A DNA stretch of 64,000 bases from Marchantia polymorpha subsp. ruderalis. Taxonomy: Eukaryota; Streptophyta; Marchantiopsida; Marchantiales; Marchantiaceae. Under the pieces are notes generated by a model. The model was given only the letters and a program-made list of their open reading frames with translations. It made no database searches and was not told where the DNA came from. The DNA is taken from positions 2,564,501 to 2,628,500 of the forward strand of contig AP031356.1 in NCBI GenBank assembly GCA_037833965.1. Direction: 5' to 3'. The position numbers and the translations under genes are program-made. This document shows, piece after piece, positions 41,316 to 52,999 of the stretch; the first letter of the stretch is position 1; the number at the start of each line of letters is the position of its first letter.

Positions 41316-41997
41316 ACGCGATCACTACTGTTTCGAAAATACAAAGACGATTCTGGACGGACACTTGAAGATCTTCACCTTCCTTTTAGTGATCATTGTT
41401 TGTCAGCTAATCTGTGAGATACTTGAAGTCTTAGGGCGTAATATGTCTATACGCTACAAGATATCCTTCCAAGTCATGATGACGGAAGCAATATCAAGAC
41501 ACGAGTGTCAATGCTCTTCTTATGAGGCAATGTAATAATTCACAACCACTTTGGAGTTGAAGAATCTCTGATCTCTGATGGCGTACATGGCCATGGATAT
41601 TAAACTTGGAGTCCCAATTTGTATAAGGTTTTCAGTCTTCCACGGCTGTGCATGAATTGAGATTGATACATCCCCAGTACACCAATTCTCGCAAGATATT
41701 ATATCCGTGTCCTCCAAGGTTCATATGTATGTCACTACAAGACGATTCACCTTAACGTTGACCTATTTATTGTCACAGGCTCTTGCTAAGGGGCATTTCT
41801 ATGAAATCACTCGCATTCATTTCGCCTAGAAGAAAGGAGCAGCTTCTATTTGCATAGTTGTTGAGAAGGGTCATCTTAAAAAGTTGATGACTCTTGGAAA
41901 TGTCACGGAGATGAGACAACAAATAGCAAGTATGTCCATAGATCAGTAATGAAGGGATCAGAATACCCATCGGGCATTGCCAAATTAATTCACATAT
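41316..41997. other. Duplicated spacer, paralogous to 47832-48260
   Basis: No gene. Long stretches match the DNA after the intact plus-strand gene (for example GGGCGTAATATGTCT, TATCCTTCCAA and CATCCCCAGTACACC). It marks the 3' flank of the duplicated unit. Confidence 0.55.
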
Positions 41998-42401
41998 ACA
42001 GGACAGAAACTGGACCGTTCAGCAATCCTGTGATGGTGGCGACGAGACCAGTTGCGGCTGAGTTCGTGCGGATGACAACGTTGGTGACATTCGAAAGAGT
42101 GAGCACTCGTCCCACTTGCGATGTTACCCCGAGCACCGTGCTCTGAAGGAACAAGTCTACTTGGTCGTCGACGGCCTGAAAGTTTCGGATGACGAATTGG
42201 CCAGCGTTGGCGGGTACTGTGTCCAGCAAGTTTTATCTGCCGTTTAGAATCTGGAAGATCAGATCAGACGGGGCTTAGATTGGTTACTGTCATGACTGGC
42301 GTCGTCGCGGGTGGTGGTGGGGGCTGCGCAGCCACTGGGCTCCATGCTGCGAGGACCATAGCAAATGTTGCCACTAGAAAGAATGCAGTCTTGGAAACCA
42401 T
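41998..42401 (-). pseudogene. Small secreted protein, copy 3 (broken, 3' truncated)
   Basis: The ATG at 42401 begins MVSKTAFFLVATFAMVLAAW, a signal peptide followed by QPPPPPATTP. The frame stops after 45 codons (TGA at 42266-42264), because the conserved PVEVLIF segment has lost 2 bases and changed. Downstream the other frame keeps TVPANAGQFVIRNFQAV and NVTNVVIRTNSAATGL. Homology ends at GPVSV (about 41998), before the splice donor. The 320 bp upstream of the ATG match the MVSK-type promoter, including a TATATTA-like box. Confidence 0.8.
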
Positions 42402-43555
42402 GGCTGGAGCTGGGAATACAAGTGAGAACACCGATACTATGCTGAATGAGATTCTGAACAGGAAGGTTGTGAGCGATGGTGAAAAATAAGGGGGATCCAA
42501 TGGATAATATAGTGAGTGCAATTTTGTTTCCTGTGCAGCAAAAATAATGCAGACGGTTGGAAGCGCTTTGGCTGTCGTGGAAAATGGTCTTCCTACTTTC
42601 TTCAGAAACTGAGTACCAGGCCACAGTGCACACTCTAGCTCCTCATTGATGGGCACTGATCTGCATTGATCAATCACGTAGACGACGAGCCAAAATTCTT
42701 TGTTCATTTGGCGAACGTGCACTTTATCACTTTAATTTCCATAATTGATCGCTACACGTCAAACTGTTAACAGTCTTGAATTGTTCATGGACGAAATGGC
42801 ATGAGTCTTAATAAATGAAACATAATATTAAAAGTAATGAGAAATTATACGCAGTTTTTGTCTTCATGCTGAGTAGAAGTTTTTGCATGGATTATTTTCA
42901 TCAAATGAACAGGGCAAAGCATCAGATTCGTCTTCTTCGGAATCGATATAGTTCAATGTACATTTTAGATATCTCTTTGACCCTGTATCAGGATTTCGTA
43001 CTGAACATTTTAAGGAAGAATGAAAGCAGAGCCAGATTTGTGAGTCCCGATGCGATCTCCTTCTTTCGCAGTGGGGAATGTATTTTTTGGATAATGTGGA
43101 GAGTGTAAAAAAAAATTGATAGGTTTCGCCTGTAGCATCAGATATTCTGTCATTGTTATCCGCAGAAATAGTAATATCAGCGGTCATGGGTTTGTCCATG
43201 TTCTCTAAAAGATTTCATCGCTTCGTACGTCCAAGACCGCACGATCTTTAGACTTGAGGGAACTCTGTAAACGATGGGGATGTAGCACTGAAGAACAAAA
43301 GATATCTCTCTTTTTGTGTCCATTTGCAGTTGTTTGACATCAAATGCCACGTTTGGACTCTGTTTAACACCTTCCCCAGTCTTTGTCAGTTGCAAAATGC
43401 AACATATACCAGAAAAGGGGTAAAGGTAACAATAATTTATAAGACGCGTGAAAAGGGAAGCTATCATGTTGACTAGTGGATTCATTCATCTAGAATTGGT
43501 AAATCTGACAGGCATCACAAGGGCTATCTTTCATAGAACCTGCTTCTTACCTCAC
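42402..43555. other. Promoter remnant and spacer
   Basis: 42402-42720 is the (minus-strand) promoter region of copy 3, matching the 5' flanks at 27400 and 46720. The rest to 43555 is AT-rich with no gene I can support; frames of ~100 codons at 42864-43199 and 43177-43485 show no family resemblance. Confidence 0.5.
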
Positions 43556-44155
43556 GTGAAAATCTAAAACAATTGAAATTCTTATTTTTCAACTTAGCAA
43601 ACGAAGCTTGGTACTGTATGAGTCGAACTGGACCTCATCTTCACCACTGTTGTCGGAGCTCCTCTCTCACTTCTTGTGAGTATCATTCTATTTCTGATTG
43701 TGAAAATCTAAAACAATTGAAATTGTTATTTTTCAACTCGGCACTCGTAGCTTGGTACTGTATCAGTCGAACTGGACCTCATCTTCACCACTGTTGTCGG
43801 AGCTCCTCTCTCAATTCTTGTGAGTATTCTTCTATTTCTGATTTTGACTTGTGGACTGAGTCTCCTGACAAGATTGAATTACAAATAAATAAATAAGTTT
43901 ATAAATAAATAAATAAATAGAAGAGAATAGAATACATACCATCCTACATCCTGATGTCAGCATGTCTGTTTTAGGTATCGTTATTAGAATGATATAATAC
44001 TGCTTCTCCAATATTGAAGAGATTATGCATTGTGTATCTTTTGCTTCGTAACTAATGTAGAATCTGTGAAATAGTTCCACAACTGTGAGCGCTACCTAGT
44101 CTGCATTTGATTTTATGATGTATCTTCACTGACGGCCTTCTGGCACTCTCCATAG
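43556..44155 (+). pseudogene. Tandem fragments of the secreted-protein gene
   Basis: A ~144-bp unit is duplicated (43556-43699 and 43700-43843). Each copy holds a short remnant of the exon 1 end (GGACCTCATCTTCACCACTG to CTTGTGAGTAT) with its splice donor. A decayed intron with a (TAAA)n tract (about 43884-43919) follows. A pseudo-exon 2 TCTCCATAG is at 44147-44155, where the acceptor AG is now AC. No 5' half is present. Confidence 0.65.
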
Positions 44156-45449
44156 TTGTGACCAATACTGTTTTGAAATTACAAGGACTATACTTGACTG
44201 ACACGTTAGAGTGTTAGAGTGAAGAAATTGAAAGAGTCGCTTCTAGATCAAAGAACTCTAGACCACTTTTGAAAACAATACGGGTGCGCCGTTAGAGATA
44301 AATGAAACTAATGCTCATGGCCGCCTAGATCAACACCGTTCACGTTAACAGATAAGGTACTAATTTTATCGAAATTTTGTAATCATATTGAATGTGGTGG
44401 TCATCTTCTACTGCGTATATTATCAAAAGTAGAGTAGCTGAAACTTAAGCTGCATCATTCTTCATTCTAAAGATTCGACGATCATCGATATTGAAAATAT
44501 TTACACGCTGGTTAGAGCTAACATTCCGGCCTACAGCCCAATTTATTTACTACCCGAACTATGAGGCGAAAAATACACTGGATCTTAGACTCCAACTGTT
44601 CATCTTCTTCTATTAGATATCTCATCTACCATTACAATAGTGATTGAAGATTGATTCCGATTGTGAATTCAAAAGACAAGAACAGATTCTTTCAAGCCTT
44701 TTGGGATATCAAGGGGATCCATGGAGCGTCCAGGTGAATCCAAAGTCGTTTAGAACTTGTGGTGCACTACGATACATTTCGATTTCCAAGTTCTGGAAAT
44801 TTCACTATTAGTCGCTGGGTGTCGAATCGAGTGTATCAGAAACTTGAGCTGTATCACCAACACTAAAGTACGCCCATCTCACATGATTAAAATTCAGTGC
44901 CTAGTTCATATGATCGTCATTTCCTCTGCTAGTTTAAGTATCTTATAACATCTTTGACAAGAATATACTTACTCGTGAAATTCAGTATATTGGACTTGTC
45001 TAAAGATAATATGATGTTCATGCCGAGAGTACGGAAAACCTTTGACAACTTGGGGATCCAAGTTGTCCATCCAAACCATATCGGAGGATTTTCAACTCAT
45101 ATTCAATAAAGTGGAGTTTACTGACTATTAAAATATATACAGGCCAAGAGTACGAAATACCGTTGACCACTTGGGGTTAAAGTTTTCCATCCGAAAGAGA
45201 TCAGAGGATTTTGCACTCAGATACGGTTGTCATTTATCATATTTGCTCGGTGGCAGAGCATTGATAGTTACATCTCGTGATTATTCCCGTTATCATGACA
45301 TGGAGTACATCACATATCATTGACAAAAAGCGGTTCAAGTCTCCCAAAGCTTTCCTGACGAACACTTATCACTAAACTTAACCGATTGTGTAAGCGTTCA
45401 CGTGCTCGTCCAGCATCTCCCTTGTATTCTGTCCTGGTATTGATCACCT
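44156..45449. other. AT-rich spacer
   Basis: No gene seen. Two ~100-bp blocks resemble each other (about 45015-45075 and 45140-45200: GAGAGTACG / AAGAGTACG, then TTGACNACTTGGGG and CATCCGAA-type text), an old local duplication. Confidence 0.4.
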
Positions 45450-46228
45450 CTATGGAGACTGCAAGAATACCGTCACAAGTATTAGTACAGTGAAGATACA
45501 TATGAAATAAGGTCCCAGATATGTATTGTTGTGCAACAAGTAACAAATCCACATATATTTCATTCGAAATTGAGCGAGAGAAACTACGCGCATGATCTCG
45601 TTCATGGTACATAGGCAGTAAATTCTGTATCCAATAATGACAACTCTAAACTGATCTGCTTAAGCCGGGTTCTAATGTAAATCACATATGAATACGTGTG
45701 AGTCATAGCTTGTGATGATGGCAATTGTAGCAGTTGGCAAAAATCCTGAATTAAAGCTTGAAGGGTACTCACGAGAATTGAAAGAAGAGCCCCGACAACA
45801 GTGGTGAAGACGAGGTTCAGTACTACTGAAACTGGACCTTTCAGCAAGCCTGTGATGGTGGCAACAAGACCAGTTCCGGCTGAGTTCGTGCGGATGACAA
45901 TGTTGGTGACATTCGAAACAGTGAGCACTCGTCCCACTTGCGATGTGACCCCTAGAGCCGTGCTCTGCATCAGCATGTCTACTTGGCCGTCGACGGCCTG
46001 AAAGTTTCGGATAACGAACTGTCCAGCGTTGGCAGGGACTGTGGACAGCAGGTTCAATCTGCCGTTCAAAATCTGGAAGATCAGAACTTGGACGGAGCTA
46101 AGATTGTTGACTGTGATAACTGGCGTCGTCGGCGGTGCTGGTGGTGGGGACTGCGCAGCCACTGGGCTCCATGCTGCGAGGACCACAGCAAATGCTGCCA
46201 CCACAAGGAACGCAGTCTTGGTCGTCAT
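45450..46228 (-). CDS. Small secreted protein, copy 4 (intact, two exons)
   Basis: CDS = complement(join(45450..45458, 45773..46228)): 154 residues. Exon 1 has 152 codons. A signal peptide (about 1-26, MTTKTAFLVVAAFAVVLAAW, ending SPVAAQ) is followed by a Pro-rich linker (SPPPAPPTTP). A compact region has LIFQILNGRLNLLSTVPANAG and two potential N-glycosylation contexts, including NVT in VSNVTNIVIRTNSAG. A hydrophobic end (VSVVLNLVFTTVVGALLSIL) could be a membrane or GPI-type signal. The donor is CTC|GTGAGT, the intron 314 bp, the acceptor TTGCAG, and exon 2 adds only Ser-Pro-stop. No cysteines occur in the mature part. Protein family not recognised. Divergent partner of 47034-47831; the reading frame shows no damage. 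Confidence 0.72.
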
Positions 46229-47033
46229 GGCTGCAGGTGCGGATGCAACTCAGACAACTGAGACTTTGCTAGCCTAAGATCTGCAACGCAGCGAATGTTG
46301 ATGGAAAGAAGTTCAGAAGCCATTACAATTTATAGTGACGCCGATTGTGCTTCTTCTGAAGGGACAATAATGGAGGTCTTGGAGACGGTGAGTTGTTTCT
46401 TCCACTGATTCAATTTGAACCCTTGATCTGCATGATCGGTAGTTCGTGCCCAAAATATCTGCCACGTAAAGGGCCATGTATCATCTGTGTACTTTCTACG
46501 CAGATGAGGATTTCAGGTGTATGATGTTTTGATTCTACTTTGGTCGTGCACTGAAAAGTTCCGATTACTGTTCCTTAAAGTGGAGGAGGCTTGATGTCCT
46601 GTCGGCAATGTCATCATATGTCCTCTCCATCACATTGAAGATGGAGCTGTGTATTCGTATACATGATAGATATGGTCCTGTATATTCTCAATTATGGAAA
46701 TTAAAGTGATAAAGTGCACGTTGGCCAAATGAACAAAGAAATTTGGCTGGTCGTCTACGTGATTGATCAATGCAGATCAGTGCGCATCAATGAACAGCTA
46801 GAGTGTGCACTGTGGCCTGGTACTCACTTTCTGGAGAAAGAAGGAAAACCATATTCACGACAGCCAAAGCTCTTCCAACCGTCTGCATTATTGTTGCTGC
46901 ACACGAACCTAAATTGCACTCACTATATAATCCATTGGATCCCCCTTATTTTTCACAATCGCTCACAACCTTCCTGTTCAGAAGCTTATCCAGCATAGTA
47001 TCGGTGTTCTCACTTGTATTCCCAGCTCCAGCC
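46229..47033. promoter_or_regulatory. Bidirectional promoter region of pair 2
   Basis: 805 bp between divergent ATGs. The minus-strand TATAAATT lies at 46334-46327 and the plus-strand TATATAAT at 46924-46931, each about 100 nt before its ATG. Both halves are alignable with 26752-27653. Shared, conserved boundaries suggest co-regulation of the two genes (inference). Confidence 0.6.
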
Positions 47034-47831
47034 ATGGTTTCCAAGACTGCATTGTTTCTGGTGGCAGCATTTGCTGTGGTCCTCGCAGCATGGAGCCCAG
47101 TGGCTGCGCAGCCCCCACCACCAGCCGCGACCACACCAGTTATCACAGTCACCAATGCTAGCCCCGTCGAAGTTTTGATCTTCCAGATTCTGAACGGCAC
47201 ATTGAACCGGCTGGCCACAGTCCCCGCCAACTCTGGCCAGTTCGTCATCCGAAACTTTCAGGCCGTCAACGGCCAAGTAGACTTGCTGGTTCGGAGCACG
47301 GTGATGGGGGTCACATCGCAAGTGGGACGAGTGCTCACTCCTTCGAATGTGACAAACATCGTCATCCGCACGAACTCAGCCGCAACCGGTCTGCTCGTGA
47401 CCATCACCGGGCTGCTCAATGGTCCAGTGTCAGTGGTACTGGACCTCATCTTCACGACTCTTGTCGGGGCTCTTCTCTCCATTCTTGTGAGTATCCTTCA
47501 ATCTCTGATTTTGAGTTATGGACTGACTCTTTGTATTATCATCGTCACAAATTTTGATTCTTATATCTAAATAAATAGATAAATTTAAATTTAAATAAAT
47601 ATATAAATATCTTAAATCCGGATGTCCGCATATCTGTTTGAACCTTGGTAGTAAAACTGATAGAATCCTTCTCCTCCAAGATTGAAAAGATTATGCATTA
47701 TGTAACCTTCGCTTTGTAACTAATGTACAATCAGTTATTTATGCAATTTTGAGCCCTACATCATCTGCATGTGATTTCAGATGTATCTAAGGGTACTAAT
47801 ACTTTTGATGGGCTTCTTTCAGTCTCCATAG
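47034..47831 (+). CDS. Small secreted protein, copy 5 (intact, two exons)
   Basis: CDS = join(47034..47486, 47823..47831): 153 residues. Exon 1 (151 codons) begins MVSKTALFLVAAFAVVLAAW, a signal peptide ending near VAAQ. A Pro/Ala/Thr linker (PPPPAATTP) and the family core (LIFQILNGTLNRLATVPANSG, QVGRVLTPSNVTNIVIRT) follow. The hydrophobic end is VSVVLDLIFTTLVGALLSIL. The donor is CTT|GTGAGT, the 336-bp intron contains an AT-rich (AAATAAAT-like) tract, the acceptor is TTTCAG, and exon 2 is TCTCCATAG. The longer open frame upstream lacks an ATG. It resembles copy 4 throughout but has its own N-terminus (MVSK versus MTTK), so each divergent pair holds one gene of each subtype. Function unknown. 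Confidence 0.72.
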
Positions 47832-48339
47832 ACGCGATCAATACTGTTTCGAAATAACAAGGACGATACAGGACGGAAACTTGAAGATTATCACCTTCAT
47901 TTAGTGATCATTGTTCGTCAGCTACACTGTGAGATACTTCAAGTCATAGGGCGTAATATGTCTGTACGCTACAAGATATCCTTCCAAAGTCATGATGACG
48001 GAAGCAATATCAAGACAGGAGTGTCAATGCTCTTCTTACGAGCCAATGTAATAAACGACAACCACTTTGGAGTTTTAGATTCTCTGATCTAGGTTTGATG
48101 ACCTGCATGGCCATGGATAAAAAACTTGGAGTCCCAATTTGCATAAGGTTTTCGGTCTTCTACGGCTGTGCCTGAGATGAAATTGATACATCCCCAGTAC
48201 ACCGATTCTCGCAGGATACTATATCGGTGTCCTCCTAAAGGTTCATATCATATGAACGTTAAGGTGAATCCTCTGATAGTGGCATACATATGAATGTACA
48301 ATCCTGAGAAGAAATACAATATGAAATATACAATCCTTC

Positions 48340-48675
48340 AGTGGTACTTGACCTCGTCTTCACGACTGTTGTCGGAGTTCTTCTTTCAGTTCTTGTTAGT
48401 ATCTGTGGATATCTGATTGCGAGTTCTTGACGCTGTCTTCTCATTTCCATCCTTATAAGTCATGTCTTTGATAGTTTAAAATCGGTAAGAAAATTTACTT
48501 CTTTTACCCAGTCGTCAATAGTTCTATAGCTATCTTCGTAGGATAGCAATCATCCAACACTAAAGAGATTATGCTTTCAACGAAGAATTGTGAAAATGCT
48601 GGCATCTGTGGATTTGATTTCATATCATTATTCACCCCACTAATACTTGTGATGCGCTTCTTTCAGACTCCATAG
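48340..48675 (+). pseudogene. Secreted-protein gene fragment (3' end only)
   Basis: 48340-48394 keeps the last codons of exon 1 (GTGGTACTTGACCTCG to GTTCTT), with donor GTTAGT. A remnant exon 2 (TTTCAG|ACTCCATAG) is at 48667-48675. The 5' part is absent. Confidence 0.6.
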
Positions 48676-50795
48676 AGATGATCATTACTGTGATAAAAAA
48701 TTATAAAGACGATGCTGGACGAATATGGAAACAGAACCGCAAACTGTATAGCGATCAGTAGGTTACTTAAGCCGTGAGACTTGTAATTCAAAGAGATGTA
48801 TTTGTCTATGTGACATTCTTCTAAGACATTACCACGGGAACAATTTCCAGATATCACCGTCATTGCTCCGCCACCGAGGCACTGTAATAAAAGACAAGCG
48901 CTTTTGAGTTGGAAGTCCTCTGATCTGGGTTGGAATACACTCGCATTTAGAACTTGAAGTACAAAGATGGCCACGGGTTCTCATCATCAAGGCCTCAGCC
49001 TGGCCTAATGTTTATTATGCCCAGTAGGCTGAATCTCGCGAGAAATAAAATTCGTGTCCGTCGTACATTTTCTGGTCATACATCATAGGACCAGAGAATC
49101 TCACAATTAGATCAACGTGGCACCATTAAAAGTGATCTCGCCAGGCTGATGACCAGCTTTGTATATTTCACTCATTGCTCTCTCACACCTCACTCGAATT
49201 CTATAGGAGCGCTGGTAGAGAGCTTTTTGAATAACAAAAATCTAATTAAATGAACTCTAACAAATAAATCAATTACTACACATTTTGTTAAATCATGGAT
49301 CTTTTGTTCAATGAAACTGAGAAGAAAATTGATAATCAATAATCATAAACCAAAGGAAGTGATTTTGCCAGTGATTAAACGATTGACCATGGTCCATGTC
49401 GAGGAAAAATGTCTAGATTCTTCCGAATTATTGAATCGATATCTTTTATACAAAAACTTCTTGTTCGTTTTTATATTATAAAATTTTGGGTTCAGGTTAT
49501 TTACCTTCAAATATTGAGAATCATAATTTTTATATTCACATAATGTACTTTCAAATATGCAATGACTGGCTTCATTAAAAATAAAAATAAGTTTTGTTCA
49601 TTTGAAGTACTTTTCTGGATTAATCATAACTCAGGGTTAAATTTTCACTGAAATTTTAGTTTACTTAGTTGTTTATACCGTATAAAATATTCGATTCAAA
49701 TTAAAAATATCTAAGAATAAATGATTGTAATTTTATATCAAGACCATATCATATTTGGCCACCAATAATGCTGTAATGTTATGAAGTATTATAGGCTTTA
49801 GTTTCTTAACTTACAAGAGACTTAAGAAATCAAGTAACAAACGGACAAAAGTTGTTTATGGGCGCCCTCATTAATACTCAATTGTTATAATATGCACATA
49901 CATAATATCAGTGCAGCAAGCTAATCAAATGATATAAGTTGATCTTTTTAATCATTCCGAGAGCAGAATCCCTGAAAGCATGTTCGAACGACGACTACAA
50001 ACAACTCCTTTTATTCTTAGTCTTAAGGAAAGGTTCTTATTACGTGATATATTCAGCGACATAAGCTGACATATCCAAATCGGAAGTTTACAGTGCCCTT
50101 CAGACACACTTAGTGATGGAGCTAAGAATCTCTGATCTGTTCTGGACTTGTTGCTTGACATCCTACGAATGTAGAAACCGAGAACACAATCATGACTAGT
50201 AAACTATTGACGATGACGGAAATTCGGCATGCCTTGTAAGACCACTTCTAAGACCACTTCTAACTAATGCTGGCAGAGTTGTTGACAAGCTCGCATCACA
50301 TACGAGGGTTGTACCCGGGAAGCAGGTAACCACTGATACAAATGCAAAAAAATGTCATGGTTGTTCATGAGAAGAAGTACCGAGCATCTGTCTTCATCCA
50401 ATTTCTGAGCTATAATCTTCATTGCAAGTTATAGATGCTTTCTGCATGATAGAAACATGACTTTCTCTTTAGATGTGACTCTGAATTTGCGAGTGTGCTA
50501 AAGAGGTGTGGACTTGACAGGAAATTATAATTGTTTCGTGAAGGGATATAGGCATAACGTTGATAACCAATCAGTAGTGGACCGATGAAAGATCTGAAAG
50601 TATGAGTGACATGTCTTCTTAAGACATTAGAGGTGACGCCTTTCACAATTCAGGATTGACTGAAGAATAATACCTTAGGGGAGAAGGAGAGGGTATTTTA
50701 GCTCGAGGGATGGAATTGGAGTGGAGAATGAGTCAGAGTATCTTCGGGATAAATTTGTTGAAGGTGTAGAAATCTCAGACTTTGCTAGAGTAACC
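48676..50795. other. Duplicated AT-rich spacer upstream of TFIIB-like gene 2
   Basis: No gene. 48830-49402 matches 2467-3161 and 49730-50795 matches 22060-23150. The undisturbed ATTGACCATGGTCCATG (49384-49400) is the paralogous empty site for the A1 insertion. Confidence 0.55.
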
Positions 50796-51800
50796 ATGAA
50801 CGTAATCGTCTGCCGGGATTGCAAAACGAGAGATAATGTGTTGGACTACGCTTCCGGTGACGTCATCTGCGTCGAGTGTGGGCTGGTTCTGGAGTCTCAT
50901 TTCGTGGAAGACGCGCCGGAATGGCGTACGTTTTCGGACCAGAGTGGAGCGAAGGATCGAAACCGAGTTGGTGATTCGTACAATGCCCTGCTTCCAGACG
51001 GTGGCATCTCCACAACCTTCAGCCAAGTGGAGGGTAATTCCATTTCGTCATGCCTCAAGCGTGCAGAATCTCGACTGCCCAATGGAGACAGCAGTCGGCT
51101 CCTCTCTAGCTTAATCAGATGTGCCTCTATGGCTTCACGACTGGGTCTGGTCCGGAGCATTCAGACCATTGCTTCCGATATCTATCAGAAGGTGACAAAC
51201 CTGAATTTCACCAAAGGGAAAAATCAAGATGCGGTACTGGCGTCTTGTTTGTACCTGGCGTGTCGTCAGGAGGGCAAAACCCGGTCGATGAAAGAGATTT
51301 GTTCGGTTGCAGAAGGTACTTCGCTGAAGGAACTGGGACGAGCTTTACTCTGCATCGAGAAACACATGAAGGAAGATCTAGGAATGGGCAAGTCCGTCAA
51401 TGCAGCAGATTTCGTGATTCGTTTCTGCATAAAGCTAGGGGTGAGTTATAAAGCGAGATTAGCAGCCACTGAAATCGTCCAGATGGCTGACAACCGGCTC
51501 GACGTGAGGAGAAACCCCATGTCTGTGGCTGCAACTGCAATATTCATGGTTTCCCAGCTCCATGAATCAGGGAAGAGTTCTATCGAAGAGATCTCTATAT
51601 TTTGTGGTGTGTGCAGAAAGACAATATTGGAAACTTATGGAGTTCTCCTCCCTCATGCTTCCATGATCATTCCGGCTTGGTTTGCTAACGACGAACAGCT
51701 CAAAGCTCTTCCAGCTCTTCCACTCAAACGACGAGATGCAAAAAATGATGGAAAGTTGGAATCGGGTTCCCACTCCAGAACGACATCGATTAACACATGA
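50796..51800 (+). CDS. TFIIB: TFIIB-like general transcription factor 2, intronless
   Basis: 334 codons from the first in-frame ATG (A at -3). The layout is the same as at 23151-24128: zinc ribbon (CRDC at residues 6-9, CVEC at 25-28), the RNRVGDSYNALLPDGGIST reader segment, cyclin repeat 1 with GKNQDAVLASCLYLACRQEG, and cyclin repeat 2 with RRNPMSVAATAIFMVSQ. It lacks the 6-residue linker insertion of gene 1 and ends with a longer tail (KRRDAKNDGKLESGSHSRTT). The two genes are highly similar along their whole length and flanks, so they arose by segmental duplication; both frames stayed open. Intronless. Expected nuclear role: promoter recognition by RNA polymerase II with TBP. A specialised tissue role would be inference only. 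Confidence 0.88.
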   Translation: MNVIVCRDCKTRDNVLDYASGDVICVECGLVLESHFVEDAPEWRTFSDQSGAKDRNRVGDSYNALLPDGGISTTFSQVEGNSISSCLKRAESRLPNGDSSRLLSSLIRCASMASRLGLVRSIQTIASDIYQKVTNLNFTKGKNQDAVLASCLYLACRQEGKTRSMKEICSVAEGTSLKELGRALLCIEKHMKEDLGMGKSVNAADFVIRFCIKLGVSYKARLAATEIVQMADNRLDVRRNPMSVAATAIFMVSQLHESGKSSIEEISIFCGVCRKTILETYGVLLPHASMIIPAWFANDEQLKALPALPLKRRDAKNDGKLESGSHSRTTSINT

Positions 51801-52999
51801 GTTACAAGTCCATAAGAGAAATGGAGAATTGGAGAATCTTCCTAAACATATCTCATCGCTGTCAAATCTAAAAGATTCATCTGGTTGGATTGCATGCATG
51901 CAAGTTGCATGCTATCAAGCTCTGCAAAAGTATGACAATTCATGCCTCGTGGTTCACTTTGAGATCACCAACAACATGACAACTGCGATGGCTTATGTTT
52001 TTAGCAGAAGCACAAATTTATGAGTAGTCTCTCCTGTCCGCAACAGATTTGCCGTGAACGTTTTATCCAAAATATTTCACAACAAAGCAGCAGGAGGCTA
52101 TGAAGTAAAAGATGGCTGCAGACATCAGCTCGACAGCAAGCGCAATAGCTTTGAGAAACAAGACTTTACTCTTGCGATCCAGGATGATGCCACTGCGCAC
52201 AACTTGTAACTGGTTGTGTACTGGAGGTGTTGCATTCTTTGTTACTTGACAATCATGCCTAAAATATAAGACTTATTGAGACAATGATACAAAAGTCTAT
52301 TTTTTTTTCTAGGATATTCACTATCAGCAAGTTTTACACTGAATGTCGTTTCAGTTATCCGCTTTCTCTGCTTGTAAAAAAATAATCAAGTCTCTCAAGT
52401 AAATGGGATTATCTTATGTTGCTTGATTTCACTTGAGAGAAAGCCTAAACATTGAGTTCATATGATATTCGCATGGATGAATATAAGATTCTTTGGGGAA
52501 TGCTTTTCACTATGTTTTAAAGCACATATTCATTTCTTCATTGTTTTTTTAATTTGGAATACTGTTCTTCTCATGATTCGAAAGTCCAAGCAAGGATTTA
52601 TTTCTTCATGAGGAGCGCATGATAATATTCTTAAATCCAAACCCAAGCTGTGATTGTTAAATGCTCATTATACGTATATTTCATGATTTTTCAGTATAAC
52701 GTAATTTATAGTTAACGTATCTTCCTTTACGTTAACTTTAGTCAACTTGACATTTTGCTGGCGTCTTAAAGTTATTAATACAAAGCATAATGTGCTAATA
52801 CCTTGTTAGTAGAAACATTGAGAATATTTTTTTATACAAAACATTCATCAGCCTCCCTCCTGTTCAAATTTGTGTTGATCGAACGAGAAGATTTTACTCT
52901 TGCAAAACCAAAATTCTTGCATTGTTGTTAATTTTTTATTCTTTTCTGATTCTATATTTATTATATTTTGTATTATACATTGTTATTACCTTATTGCTC
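51801..52999. other. AT-rich spacer downstream of TFIIB-like gene 2
   Basis: No gene seen. Paralogous to about 24129-25262, with a unique ~100-bp stretch at about 52135-52250. Confidence 0.45.

Noticed and set aside
46803-47033. N-terminal extension of secreted-protein copy 5 upstream of the ATG
   Set aside because: The extension would start at GTG and overlaps the TATA box and leader; the ATG at 47034 begins a clear signal peptide.
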